A stretch of DNA of 6,226 nucleotides, from positions 1 through 6,226 of the forward strand of contig JACMKV010000225.1 of assembly GCA_014379915.1 (NCBI GenBank), written 5' to 3'. Positions 1 through 6,226 of the stretch are shown here, piece after piece; position 1 is the stretch's first letter; every line of letters begins with the position of its first letter. The translations under genes were made by a program, and so were the position numbers. The notes beneath the pieces were generated by a model, which saw only the letters and a list, made by a program, of their open reading frames with translations, searched no databases and was not told where the DNA came from. Origin of the DNA: Burkholderiales bacterium. Its GTDB lineage: Bacteria > Pseudomonadota > Gammaproteobacteria > Burkholderiales > JACMKV01.

Positions 1-426
1 AGCTGGCTGCAGGCGGCAAAAATTTTTGACTTCAATTTCCACGTATCGACGCCGCCCGGTTATGAAGTCGAGCCTGGGCGCGGCGAAAGCTACGAGAGCA
101 TGCATCTCGAATGCTTCAACGACCCGATGGAAGCCGCAAGCGGCGCAGACCTCGTCACCACCGACGTTTGGACCAGTATGGGTTTCGAGGCTGAAACCGA
201 AGATCGCAAACGCGAATTTGCCGATTTTCAGGTCGATGCTGAAATGATGAGCCGCGCCAATCCCGATGCGCTGTTCATGCACTGCCTGCCCGCGCATCGC
301 GGCGAAGAAGTCGCCGCTGAAGTCATCGATGGGCCGCAAAGCGTGGTGTGGGATGAAGCCGAAAACCGGCTGCACACACAGAAGGCGTTGATGGAGTTTT
401 TGCTGTTGGGGAAAATAAATTCGTAA
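1..426 (+). CDS. argF: Ornithine carbamoyltransferase, C-terminal part (5' end outside window)
   Basis: Transfers the carbamoyl group of carbamoyl phosphate to ornithine, giving citrulline, in cytoplasmic arginine biosynthesis. The open frame runs in from base 1 without a start, and 141 codons are present before the TAA at 424-426; the family is usually about 300-310 residues, so roughly the C-terminal half is seen, mainly the ornithine-binding domain. Visible family motifs are DVWTSMG (163-183), the ornithine-binding SMG loop, and HCLPAHRGEEV (starting at 280), which carries the active-site Cys of the HCLP motif. The C-terminal ending (LHTQKALMEFLL) is typical. An internal ATG at 100 is not the start, because conserved sequence precedes it. 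argG follows on the same strand after 174 bases, consistent with an arginine gene pair. The biosynthetic role (argF rather than catabolic arcB) is inferred from this neighbour. Confidence 0.96.
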   Translation, partial: SWLQAAKIFDFNFHVSTPPGYEVEPGRGESYESMHLECFNDPMEAASGADLVTTDVWTSMGFEAETEDRKREFADFQVDAEMMSRANPDALFMHCLPAHRGEEVAAEVIDGPQSVVWDEAENRLHTQKALMEFLLLGKINS

Positions 427-463
427 GGTTACCGACGACGAGTTTTGACGAACGCCACCCCCC

Positions 464-557
464 GTCATTCCCGCGAAAACGGGAATCCAGCGACTACGAA
501 ACCCTGGGTTCCCGCTGCAGCCTGCCCTCGAATGTTTTAATCGGAGGCGGGAACGAC
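464..557. repeat. Palindromic intergenic repeat (GTCATTCCCGCG-type) between argF and argG
   Basis: The element begins GTCATTCCCG (464-473) and ends CGGGAACGAC (548-557); these termini are inverted copies with one mismatch. Inside, ATTCCCG (467-473) and CGGGAAT (480-486) form a 7-bp hairpin with a 6-base loop. GTTCCCGC (508-515) pairs with GCGGGAAC (547-554) to form a second stem with a longer loop. Repeats with this consensus are widespread between genes in beta- and gammaproteobacteria and are REP- or MITE-like. There is no T-run after the stems, so it is not a classic terminator, though it could affect argF transcript ends. Only one copy is in this window; its repeated nature is from general knowledge. 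Confidence 0.75.
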
Positions 558-600
558 AGCTCTTAATGTCTTCCCGATCTAACTTCAGAACATAAACAGC

Positions 601-1832
<1,232 letters not shown>

Positions 1833-1836
<4 letters not shown>

Positions 1837-1910
1837 GCGCTCGAAACAGACTGGCTCGCGCAGCGCGGCTGCCGCTTTTAGCTTTCGTGACTGCGCGATC
1901 CGCAAAGTAA
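1833..1910 (+). CDS. Possible 25-residue ORF overlapping the argG stop (uncertain)
   Basis: A short frame starts at an ATG that overlaps the argG stop as ATGA, and ends at TAA 1908-1910. It is preceded at a usable distance by AAGGA inside the end of argG. The peptide begins MSARNRLARAARLP and is basic with a short hydrophobic stretch. The ATGA overlap and purine-rich site are the pattern of translational coupling, which is the only reason to list it. I recognise no family. It may be chance, or the stub of a gene cut by the repeat element that begins at 1922. Confidence 0.2.
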
Positions 1911-1921
1911 CCTGTGAACAA

Positions 1922-2020
1922 GTCATCCTGAGCCGCCTTTTAGCCCCAGCGAAAGCTGGGGGAAGGATCTACTTTACCCCGAATCAAAGCAGATTCTTCG
2001 GCTGAAGCCTTCAGAATGAC
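1922..2020. repeat. Palindromic intergenic repeat (GTCATCCTGA...TCAGAATGAC type)
   Basis: The termini GTCATCCTGA (1922-1931) and TCAGAATGAC (2011-2020) are inverted copies with one mismatch. Inside is a perfect 7-bp hairpin with a GAAA tetraloop: CCCCAGC (1944-1950), GAAA, GCTGGGG (1955-1961). The phrases AAGGATCT and AGATTCTTCGGCTGAAGCC are typical of a dispersed bacterial repeat that carries the words GTCATCCTGAGCG and GAAGGATCT. It differs in sequence from the repeat upstream of argG. The tetraloop stem could stabilise the argG mRNA 3' end, but no T-run follows, so it is not called a terminator. Confidence 0.7.
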
Positions 2021-2092
2021 ACTTGTGCAGAGGTTCACAAAGGTTCCCGCGCGCTGCGCCTGCGCTTCCGTTCCGCACAATCCGCACCCGCC

Positions 2093-2097
2093 AGGAG
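2093..2097 (+). promoter_or_regulatory. Ribosome binding site of ppnP
   Basis: AGGAG lies six bases before the ATG at 2104. It decides the start: the same frame is open back to an earlier ATG at 2023, but that one has no such site and would put non-conserved residues, partly abutting the repeat, in front of the family domain. Confidence 0.75.
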
Positions 2098-2103
2098 TTC
2101 AAA

Positions 2104-2415
2104 ATGCCACAATTCGATAATGTCAGCGTCATTACGATCGCCAACATTTTCTTCGACGGTAAATGCGTCAGCCACACCGTGCTGTTCGAAAATGGCGCGC
2201 GTAAAACCGTAGGCGTCATTTTCCCGAGCACATTGACCTTCAAGACCCAGGAAAAGGAGACCGTGGAGCTGCAGGCCGGGGAATGCAAAGTCAGGATTGC
2301 CGGGGCCGCCGAATGGCAACGTTTTCGCGCCGGCGAGCGCTTCAGCGCTCCCGCAAACAGCTCGTTCGAGATAGAAACGATAGCAACGATCGATTATGTG
2401 TGCCACCTTGGCTAA
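2104..2415 (+). CDS. ppnP: Pyrimidine/purine nucleoside phosphorylase (PpnP/YaiE, DUF1255 family)
   Basis: Members of this small cupin-like family cleave many nucleosides with phosphate to give the free base and ribose 1-phosphate (nucleoside salvage, cytoplasm). The product is 103 residues against about 94 in E. coli YaiE, the excess being at the N-terminus. Recognised features are the ARKTVGVIFPSTLTF stretch (residues 32-46), matching the family's GRASVGVM...YTF; VELQAGECKVRI (54-65); the WQRFRAGERFSAPANSSFEI block (71-90); and the C-terminal DYVCHLG, like SYLCRYL in E. coli. The single compact beta-rich domain has no signal peptide or membrane segment. It is the first gene of a close cluster, with the proteasome homologue 30 bases downstream. 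Family assignment is confident; substrate range is known only from family members. Confidence 0.9.
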   Translation: MPQFDNVSVITIANIFFDGKCVSHTVLFENGARKTVGVIFPSTLTFKTQEKETVELQAGECKVRIAGAAEWQRFRAGERFSAPANSSFEIETIATIDYVCHLG

Positions 2416-2430
2416 GACGAAGGGGGTTGA

Positions 2431-2435
2431 AAGGA
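2431..2435 (+). promoter_or_regulatory. Probable ribosome binding site of the proteasome homologue
   Basis: AAGGA lies ten bases before the ATG at 2446, a slightly long spacing. The start is independently fixed, because the Thr-Thr following Met must become the N-terminal nucleophile in this enzyme family. Confidence 0.5.
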
Positions 2436-2445
2436 CTTAGCAACC

Positions 2446-3021
2446 ATGACCACTCTCGCCGTTGTCAAGAAAAACGGCGTCGTCGCGATCGCCGCCGATA
2501 CCTTGACCAAGTGGGGCCCGGCGAAGGAATCGGCCGACTACGTGGTCAACCATGACAAGATATTGCGTATCGGCGACAGCTTGCTTGCGATCACCGGTTC
2601 GGCGACGTTCAAGATGATTACTGCCGAATACTTCAATGACATCGGCACGGTCAGGCTCGATACGGTCGGCAATATCTTCAAGGTGTGGCACGCGCTGCAC
2701 GGCGCGCTGAAGGACAGATATTTTCTGAATCCCGAAGAAGATAAGGAAGACGAGCTCGAGTCGTCGCGCATGGACGTGTTGATCGCGAATCCGCACGGCA
2801 TTTTTGGCGTTGCCGCGCACCGCACGGTGCAGGAATACTCGAAGTTTTATGCCTTGGGAAGCGGCGGCGACTATGCGCTCGGCGCACTCTTTTCAAGTTA
2901 TGGCGATCCAGCGAAATCGGCCGAGGACCTCGCGCGCCATGCCATCGTCGCGGCAGCCGAGTTCGACGACGGCACGGCGCTGCCCGTGCTGTCGCATTCA
3001 ATCAAACTGATCGCCAAATAG
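2446..3021 (+). CDS. Proteasome beta-type / HslV-like Ntn-hydrolase, betaproteobacterial proteasome homologue (BPH-like)
   Basis: A self-compartmentalising threonine peptidase of the 20S proteasome/HslV superfamily. The 191-residue protein begins MTTLAVVKKNGVVAIAADT; removal of Met would expose Thr as the nucleophile, as in HslV (TTI.AV.RNG..A.AGD). Asp18 of the precursor is Asp17 in mature numbering, the conserved position. The usual Lys33 aligns best with Lys38 (HDKILRIGD, mature Lys37), which implies about four extra residues before it. GSGGDYALGA (138-147) matches the SGG oligomer and active-site motif. An acidic insert, PEEDKEDELE (96-105), is unlike HslV. There is no propeptide, signal or membrane segment. 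No hslU, mpa or other ATPase is in the window, and the neighbours (ppnP, yajQ) are not protease genes. Length, start and the host type fit BPH, described in betaproteobacteria as a double-ring particle; Anbu proteins are longer, and true HslV is normally followed by hslU. Superfamily certain; BPH subtype and activity inferred. Confidence 0.85.
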   Translation: MTTLAVVKKNGVVAIAADTLTKWGPAKESADYVVNHDKILRIGDSLLAITGSATFKMITAEYFNDIGTVRLDTVGNIFKVWHALHGALKDRYFLNPEEDKEDELESSRMDVLIANPHGIFGVAAHRTVQEYSKFYALGSGGDYALGALFSSYGDPAKSAEDLARHAIVAAAEFDDGTALPVLSHSIKLIAK

Positions 3022-3037
3022 CGGGAACTTACGACTC

Positions 3038-3041
3038 AGGA
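3038..3041 (+). promoter_or_regulatory. Ribosome binding site of yajQ
   Basis: AGGA sits six bases before the ATG at 3048, in the 26-base gap after the proteasome homologue. It supports independent initiation within a shared transcript. Confidence 0.6.
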
Positions 3042-3047
3042 CACTAA

Positions 3048-3533
3048 ATGCCCTCATTCGACATCGTTTCAGAAATCGACAAGCAGGAGTTGCGCAACGC
3101 TGTTGATCAGGCCAACAAGGAAATTTCGACGCGCTTCGATTTCAAAGGCTCGGATGCGCGCATCGAACAGGCCGAGTACGTGCTGAGCGTTTACGCCGAC
3201 GACGATTTCAAGCTGAACCAGGTATTCGATATCCTCAACGGCAAGCTCGCCAAGCGCGGCATAGACGTGCGCGCGATCGAGATGGGAAAGATCGATAAAA
3301 TCAGCGGCAACAAGGTGAAGCAGACGGTCACGATGAAGGTCGGCGTGGAGTCAGAACGCGCCAAGAAAATCGTCAAGCTGCTGAAGGACAGCAAGCTCAA
3401 AGTGCAGGCGAGCATACAGGGCGATGCGGTTCGCGTGACCGGCGCCAAGCGCGACAACCTGCAGGAAGCGATTGCGCTGATAAAGAAATCTGTTACGGAT
3501 TTTCCGCTGCAGTATCAGAATTTCAGGGATTGA
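3048..3533 (+). CDS. yajQ: YajQ family nucleotide / cyclic di-GMP-binding protein
   Basis: A cytoplasmic protein of two ferredoxin-like halves. Family members bind nucleotides or RNA, and a Xanthomonas homologue is a c-di-GMP effector that works with a transcription factor. At 161 residues it is full length (family about 160-165). The start MPSFDIVSEIDKQELRNAVD is the classic N-terminus, followed by STRFDFKGSDA (27-37). The second half contains GNKVKQTVTMKVG (87-99) and GDAVRVTGAKRDNLQ (125-139), ending with PLQYQNFR (153-160). It follows the proteasome homologue by 26 bases on the same strand and is probably the last gene of that transcript; no strong terminator hairpin is seen before the IS remnant. 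The family call is near certain; c-di-GMP binding in this organism is inference. Confidence 0.97.
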   Translation: MPSFDIVSEIDKQELRNAVDQANKEISTRFDFKGSDARIEQAEYVLSVYADDDFKLNQVFDILNGKLAKRGIDVRAIEMGKIDKISGNKVKQTVTMKVGVESERAKKIVKLLKDSKLKVQASIQGDAVRVTGAKRDNLQEAIALIKKSVTDFPLQYQNFRD

Positions 3534-3692
3534 TTATTTCAAGGCCGATCGAATAACCAGAATCCAAACCCTTATAAATCATTAACCGGATGCCCATTGC
3601 GGCCTCAGGATTGCACGAAGGAAACGTTCAATTCCTTTCAGTCTCCTGTCTATTTATTTTGGTCAAAACGTCAGCTGCGAATATAAGGAACG

Positions 3693-3718
3693 TGAGGTGG
3701 CCCCCGTCCGTTAAGACA
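3693..3718. repeat. Probable terminal inverted repeat of the IS3-type remnant
   Basis: The sequence starts TGAGGTGGCCCCCGTC and ends TTAAGACAG. IS3-family ends typically start with TGA, then a C-rich run and a GGACA-like box, and this fits. It lies 15 bases outside the last transposase stop codon, the expected place. The partner copy was not found past 4481, so the call rests on position and composition only. Confidence 0.5.
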
Positions 3719-3733
3719 GCCCGTCAAAGAAGA

Positions 3734-4481
3734 TCAGTGCAGCCCTGCGGGGTACGCTGCCAGCGGTACTGGCAGCGAATCGAAGTAGACGGCAACCGGC
3801 GTGACGCCGTCAAGCGCACGATGCGGCCGGCGCCCGTGGTAGAAGTCGATGTAGCGAGCAAGCCCTGTCTTGGCATCGGACACGCTGGCGTAGGCGTGCC
3901 AGTAAACCTCTTCGTAGTGGATCGTCTTCCACAGTCGCTCCACGAACACGTTATCCCGCCCTGCTCCCTTGCCCTCCATGCTGATGGCGATGCCGTGTTG
4001 CGTGAGGCAGCCGGTGCACTCGGCTGGTGAACTGACTCCCTTGGTCGGGTGTGCAAGATCTCGGGCTTGCCCTACCTCGCCAGCGCTTCTTCCCCCGCCT
4101 CCCTGCAGAAGTCGCTGGTCCTACTGATCGAGACGCGCCCGGCGAGAATCCGGCGGCTGGCCCAATCCATCCCCGCCGCCAGACTAGACGAAGCCGCGGC
4201 GCATCGGGATGTAGGGGATGTCCATCGCCCACGCCTGGTTGGGGCGCGCAATCAAGCGCTCGCGCAACCGATACGGATAGATCGGGTGCGCCGCATGCCT
4301 GCGGCTCGTGTGAGGGCGGCGAATAGAGCGCTTCCCCGCCCATCTTCCTCATCAAGGTGGTCACGTGCTTGGCGTCCGCGCTACCACCCTCCAGGCCCAG
4401 CACATCGCGCAGCATGCGACTGCCGGCGAACGGATGATTCCGGGGCAGCTCGTCGATGCGCCGCAGGACATTAAACGTCAT
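3734..4481 (-). pseudogene. IS3-family OrfB transposase (DDE), frameshifted and 5'-truncated
   Basis: Read on the minus strand, homologous segments follow one another in changing frames. VLRRIDELPRNHPFAGSRMLRD to MGGEALYSPP spans about 4481-4314. After a shift comes SRRHAAHPIYPY...NQAWAMDIPYIPMRRGFV, which ends at a TAG. A second shift gives SLAAGMDWASRRILAGRVSIS to EEALAR, followed by a TAG where the family has Tyr (ARYG). One extra C then precedes DQGSQFTS. The last shift leads to GIAISMEGKGAGRDNVFVERLWKTIHYEEVY and the tail FYHGRRPHRALDGVTPVAVYF, ending at 3734. The three DDE residues are still recognisable in AMDIPYIP, DQGSQFTS and DNVFVERLW, but in separate frames. With at least four shifts and two stops this cannot make transposase. 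Confidence 0.88.
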
Positions 4482-4605
4482 GATAGTTCGTCACAGGCGT
4501 TACTACATCGTCATAACTGACGCGGAAAAAGAGCGGGTAAGAATAATCCGGCCCGAATCGGTGTATACGCATCTCCCTCATCTGGCCGACATAGTCAAGG
4601 AATAA
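4480..4605 (+). other. Possible C-terminal fragment of an unknown gene next to the IS remnant
   Basis: A 41-codon plus-strand frame beginning at ATG 4480, directly at the IS boundary, reads ...RRYYIVITDAEKERVRI followed by a helix-like ESVYTHLPHLADIVKE and a TAA at 4603-4605. The alternation of hydrophobic and charged residues resembles a genuine protein C-terminus, as though an insertion or deletion removed the front part. I recognise no family. No matching N-terminal part is visible left of the IS (3537-3692). The minus strand over the same bases is also open, so the coding strand is uncertain. The rest of the stretch up to 4774 is AT-richer than its neighbours and holds no gene I can support. 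Confidence 0.25.
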
Positions 4606-4774
4606 AAGAAGGTTTTCTCGGACCTTCATCGGCTGGTCGTTATGCGGTTGGCATTTGGAAGCTACAGGCCCGGATATTGCTGCCAAGGCGTATGTAGGGC
4701 AATCCTGCCTGGATGCCCGAAAAACTATTGCTCGTAAGCAGCACCCGCACCGGACGAGTAAAAATCCAAAAAAC

Positions 4775-5917
4775 ATGAACCTATTCGGCACGAAGACAGT
4801 GTTCCACGCGCATCCGGACGCTCGGGTATTTACATTATCCGAGCGGGTCATTCACGACCGTGTGTGGCATTGCGCTTTGTACGAGTGGGAGGATCTGATC
4901 GGCGAATGGGAGAGCGTCGATACCTATCTTCCGGCGCATTCGTTCAAACTCAGCCGCAGACTGTACACGCTGGCGAACTACGCTACCGATTCAAAGCTAT
5001 TGTCGCGCTTGCTCACACCGCATTTTGACACCTGTTACCTGAATCAAAAATACGATCTTTTCTTCATCATCTGCATGGACATTTTCGAGCTGATCGCCAT
5101 CACTTCAATCAATAATTGGCGAGAAAAATGTCGGAACGCGGTTTGTTACCTCAATGAATGCTGGAGCGAGGAATGGCTGAAAGGGCGTGAATTTTTATTG
5201 CGTCCCTTGCGAGAATTCGATCATATTTTCCTGGGCACGCGCAACAGCGTCGAGATCGTTTCGAAGATAACCGGCCGTCCGTGCACCTATCTTCCGGTAG
5301 GCATCGATGCCGTCAAATTTGCTCCAATTCCAGAGCTGGAGCGCAGCATCGATGTCTGGAACATCGGGCGGCGTTCTTCCGTCACCCATCAGGCGCTGCT
5401 CAAGCTCGCCGAGCAGAAACAATGGCTGTATTACTTCGACACCGTCAAAAACGGCAATGTGCTCGACTCGAAGGAGCATCGATTGTTGGTGTCGAACCTG
5501 CTGAAGCGATGCAGCTACTTTATCGCCAATCATGCGAGGGCGGACGAGGCGGATATCACTCGTGGGCATATGGAACTCGGCACGCGCTATTTCGAAGGCG
5601 CGGCAGCGGGAACCGTGATGCTCGGTAAACCGCCGGCGCCGGAGGTGCTCAATGAACACTTCAACTGGCCGGACGCTGTTATCCCGATTCCATTCGACGC
5701 CCCCGGCATTGCCGATACCATCGCTGACCTGGAAGTGCAACCGATGCGCCTCGCTCGCATCCGTCGCGACAACGTAGTCAACTCGCTGTTGCGGCACGAC
5801 TGGGTTTACCGCTGGCGACGAGTTCTGGAAGCAGTCGGCCTCGAAGTCACGCCGCAGATGGTTTTGCGCGAATCTCTGTTACGGGATATGGCGGCGAAAC
5901 TGAATGCGCCAGGTTGA
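4775..5917 (+). CDS. Glycosyltransferase, group 1 / CgeB-like (GT-B fold)
   Basis: Predicted to move a sugar from an activated nucleotide donor to an unknown acceptor (surface polysaccharide, lipid or protein). The 380-residue product shows the second, donor-binding Rossmann half of GT-B enzymes: YLPVGIDAVKF (172-182), VWNIGRRSSV (194-203), and TRYFEGAAAGTVMLG (270-284), whose Glu-x-x-Ala-x-Gly pattern matches the donor-site motif of the glycosyl transferases group 1 / CgeB type. HFNWPDAVIPIPFD (295-308) and NSLLRHDWVYRWRRVLE (336-352) follow as in relatives. No signal peptide or membrane helix is evident, so it is probably cytoplasmic. The ATG at 4775 is preferred because MNLFGTKTVFHAHPD looks like a domain start; the frame stays open to a TTG at 4655 (40 more residues, basic, low in conserved character), and neither start has a clear ribosome site. 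It stands alone right of the IS remnant; donor and acceptor cannot be told. Confidence 0.8.
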   Translation: MNLFGTKTVFHAHPDARVFTLSERVIHDRVWHCALYEWEDLIGEWESVDTYLPAHSFKLSRRLYTLANYATDSKLLSRLLTPHFDTCYLNQKYDLFFIICMDIFELIAITSINNWREKCRNAVCYLNECWSEEWLKGREFLLRPLREFDHIFLGTRNSVEIVSKITGRPCTYLPVGIDAVKFAPIPELERSIDVWNIGRRSSVTHQALLKLAEQKQWLYYFDTVKNGNVLDSKEHRLLVSNLLKRCSYFIANHARADEADITRGHMELGTRYFEGAAAGTVMLGKPPAPEVLNEHFNWPDAVIPIPFDAPGIADTIADLEVQPMRLARIRRDNVVNSLLRHDWVYRWRRVLEAVGLEVTPQMVLRESLLRDMAAKLNAPG

Positions 5918-6226
5918 CGGATGCCGCGCTTCTTTCCAGCCAAGGGATAAGCGTGCGCTTCGGCTTCCGATTCCTCCGCAAAAGGACCGAAAGTTAATGC
6001 AAAAGGCGGCTAAATCGAGCATCAATCCTCGCTTGCCGGCAGCGGTTCGCGGTACCCGCCGCCGCGCGGCAGGGCCGATAACCAATCCGCCAGGCACGGG
6101 GCAGCTAAACAAATGGCCCTGCATCTCCTTGCAGCCATCAGCCGCCGACGGTCACGACCAGACCACAGCGTCACTCGACGGTTGCCCGGTTTAGCTCGCG
6201 CCGAACGGGTCCGACACCGACGATTG
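5918..6226. other. 309-base stretch with no supported gene
   Basis: Frames here on both strands are short, low in conserved character and without ribosome sites. Structure seen: GCAGGGCC (6069-6076) and GGCCCTGC (6115-6122) form an 8-bp inverted repeat with a 38-base loop, and GCCGCGCGGC (6061-6070) is a perfect 10-base palindrome. Neither is followed by a T-run, so no terminator is called. The window ends inside this stretch, so a gene may begin or end just beyond. Confidence 0.5.

Larger units (their letters stand above)
3693..4481 (-). mobile_element. Decayed IS3-family insertion sequence
   Basis: A minus-strand element whose 3' end is marked by a terminal-repeat-like sequence at 3693-3718 and whose remaining body codes broken OrfB transposase. 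The part that would hold the orfA gene, the first 60 or so residues of OrfB and the other terminal repeat is missing: beyond 4481 no transposase similarity and no matching inverted repeat is visible. Only about 790 bases remain, whereas IS3-family elements are usually about 1.2-1.5 kb. The 4481 boundary is where recognisable transposase sequence ends and is approximate. The element lies between the core genes on its left and a glycosyltransferase on its right. Confidence 0.85.

Noticed and set aside
1944..1961. Tetraloop hairpin as a rho-independent terminator of argG
   Set aside because: The stem is perfect but is followed by GAAGGATCT rather than a T-run, and it is an internal part of the dispersed repeat.
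2023..2103. Upstream ATG giving a 27-residue longer ppnP product
   Set aside because: The ATG at 2104 has AGGAG at ideal spacing and begins near the family domain; the extra residues are not family-like.
3534..3692. Terminator or gene between yajQ and the IS remnant
   Set aside because: Only a weak 6-bp stem (AAGGAA/TTCCTT, around 3620-3640) is seen, without a T-run directly after it; the frames are short and featureless.
4471..4851. 126-codon minus-strand frame across the IS boundary and the start of the glycosyltransferase
   Set aside because: It shows no IS3 OrfA features and no known family and overlaps the likely glycosyltransferase start. Its lower part competes with the plus-strand fragment at 4480-4605 and cannot be excluded, but is not supported.
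5195..5797. 200-codon open frame on the minus strand
   Set aside because: Antisense to the glycosyltransferase, which has recognisable motifs over the same bases; the antisense protein shows none.
5904..6194. 96-codon plus-strand frame after the glycosyltransferase
   Set aside because: It starts inside the end of the glycosyltransferase, has no ribosome site, and has a composition like translated noncoding GC-rich DNA.

Overview
The window looks like a piece of a betaproteobacterial chromosome. Pointers are the moderately GC-rich coding style, the betaproteobacterial-type proteasome homologue (BPH-like), and the two kinds of dispersed palindromic repeat between genes. The lineage is inferred from gene content; no 16S or other marker is present to settle it.

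Layout. (1) Positions 1-1836 hold the last two steps but one of arginine synthesis: the C-terminal 141 codons of ornithine carbamoyltransferase (argF) and a complete argininosuccinate synthase (argG). A palindromic intergenic repeat lies between them, and a second, unrelated one lies after argG. (2) Positions 2104-3533 form a tight same-strand cluster of three small genes, with gaps of 30 and 26 bases: ppnP (nucleoside phosphorylase, cupin-like), a proteasome/HslV-type Ntn-hydrolase best matched to BPH, and yajQ (nucleotide/c-di-GMP-binding family). (3) Positions about 3693-4481 are a decayed IS3-family insertion sequence on the minus strand. Its transposase is broken by several frameshifts and two stops, but the pieces of the DDE triad can still be found; one probable terminal repeat survives. 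(4) Positions 4482-4774 are more AT-rich and hold a possible orphan C-terminal gene fragment. (5) Positions 4775-5917 encode a CgeB-like group 1 glycosyltransferase. (6) Positions 5918-6226 show no convincing gene.

The left 3.5 kb reads as stable core genome. The right part, from the IS remnant on, reads as an accessory segment (surface glycan or protein glycosylation). The most interesting gene is the proteasome homologue: it keeps the Thr nucleophile, Asp17-type residue, a Lys and the GSGG motif, but no ATPase partner is visible in the window. No wholly new system is evident.
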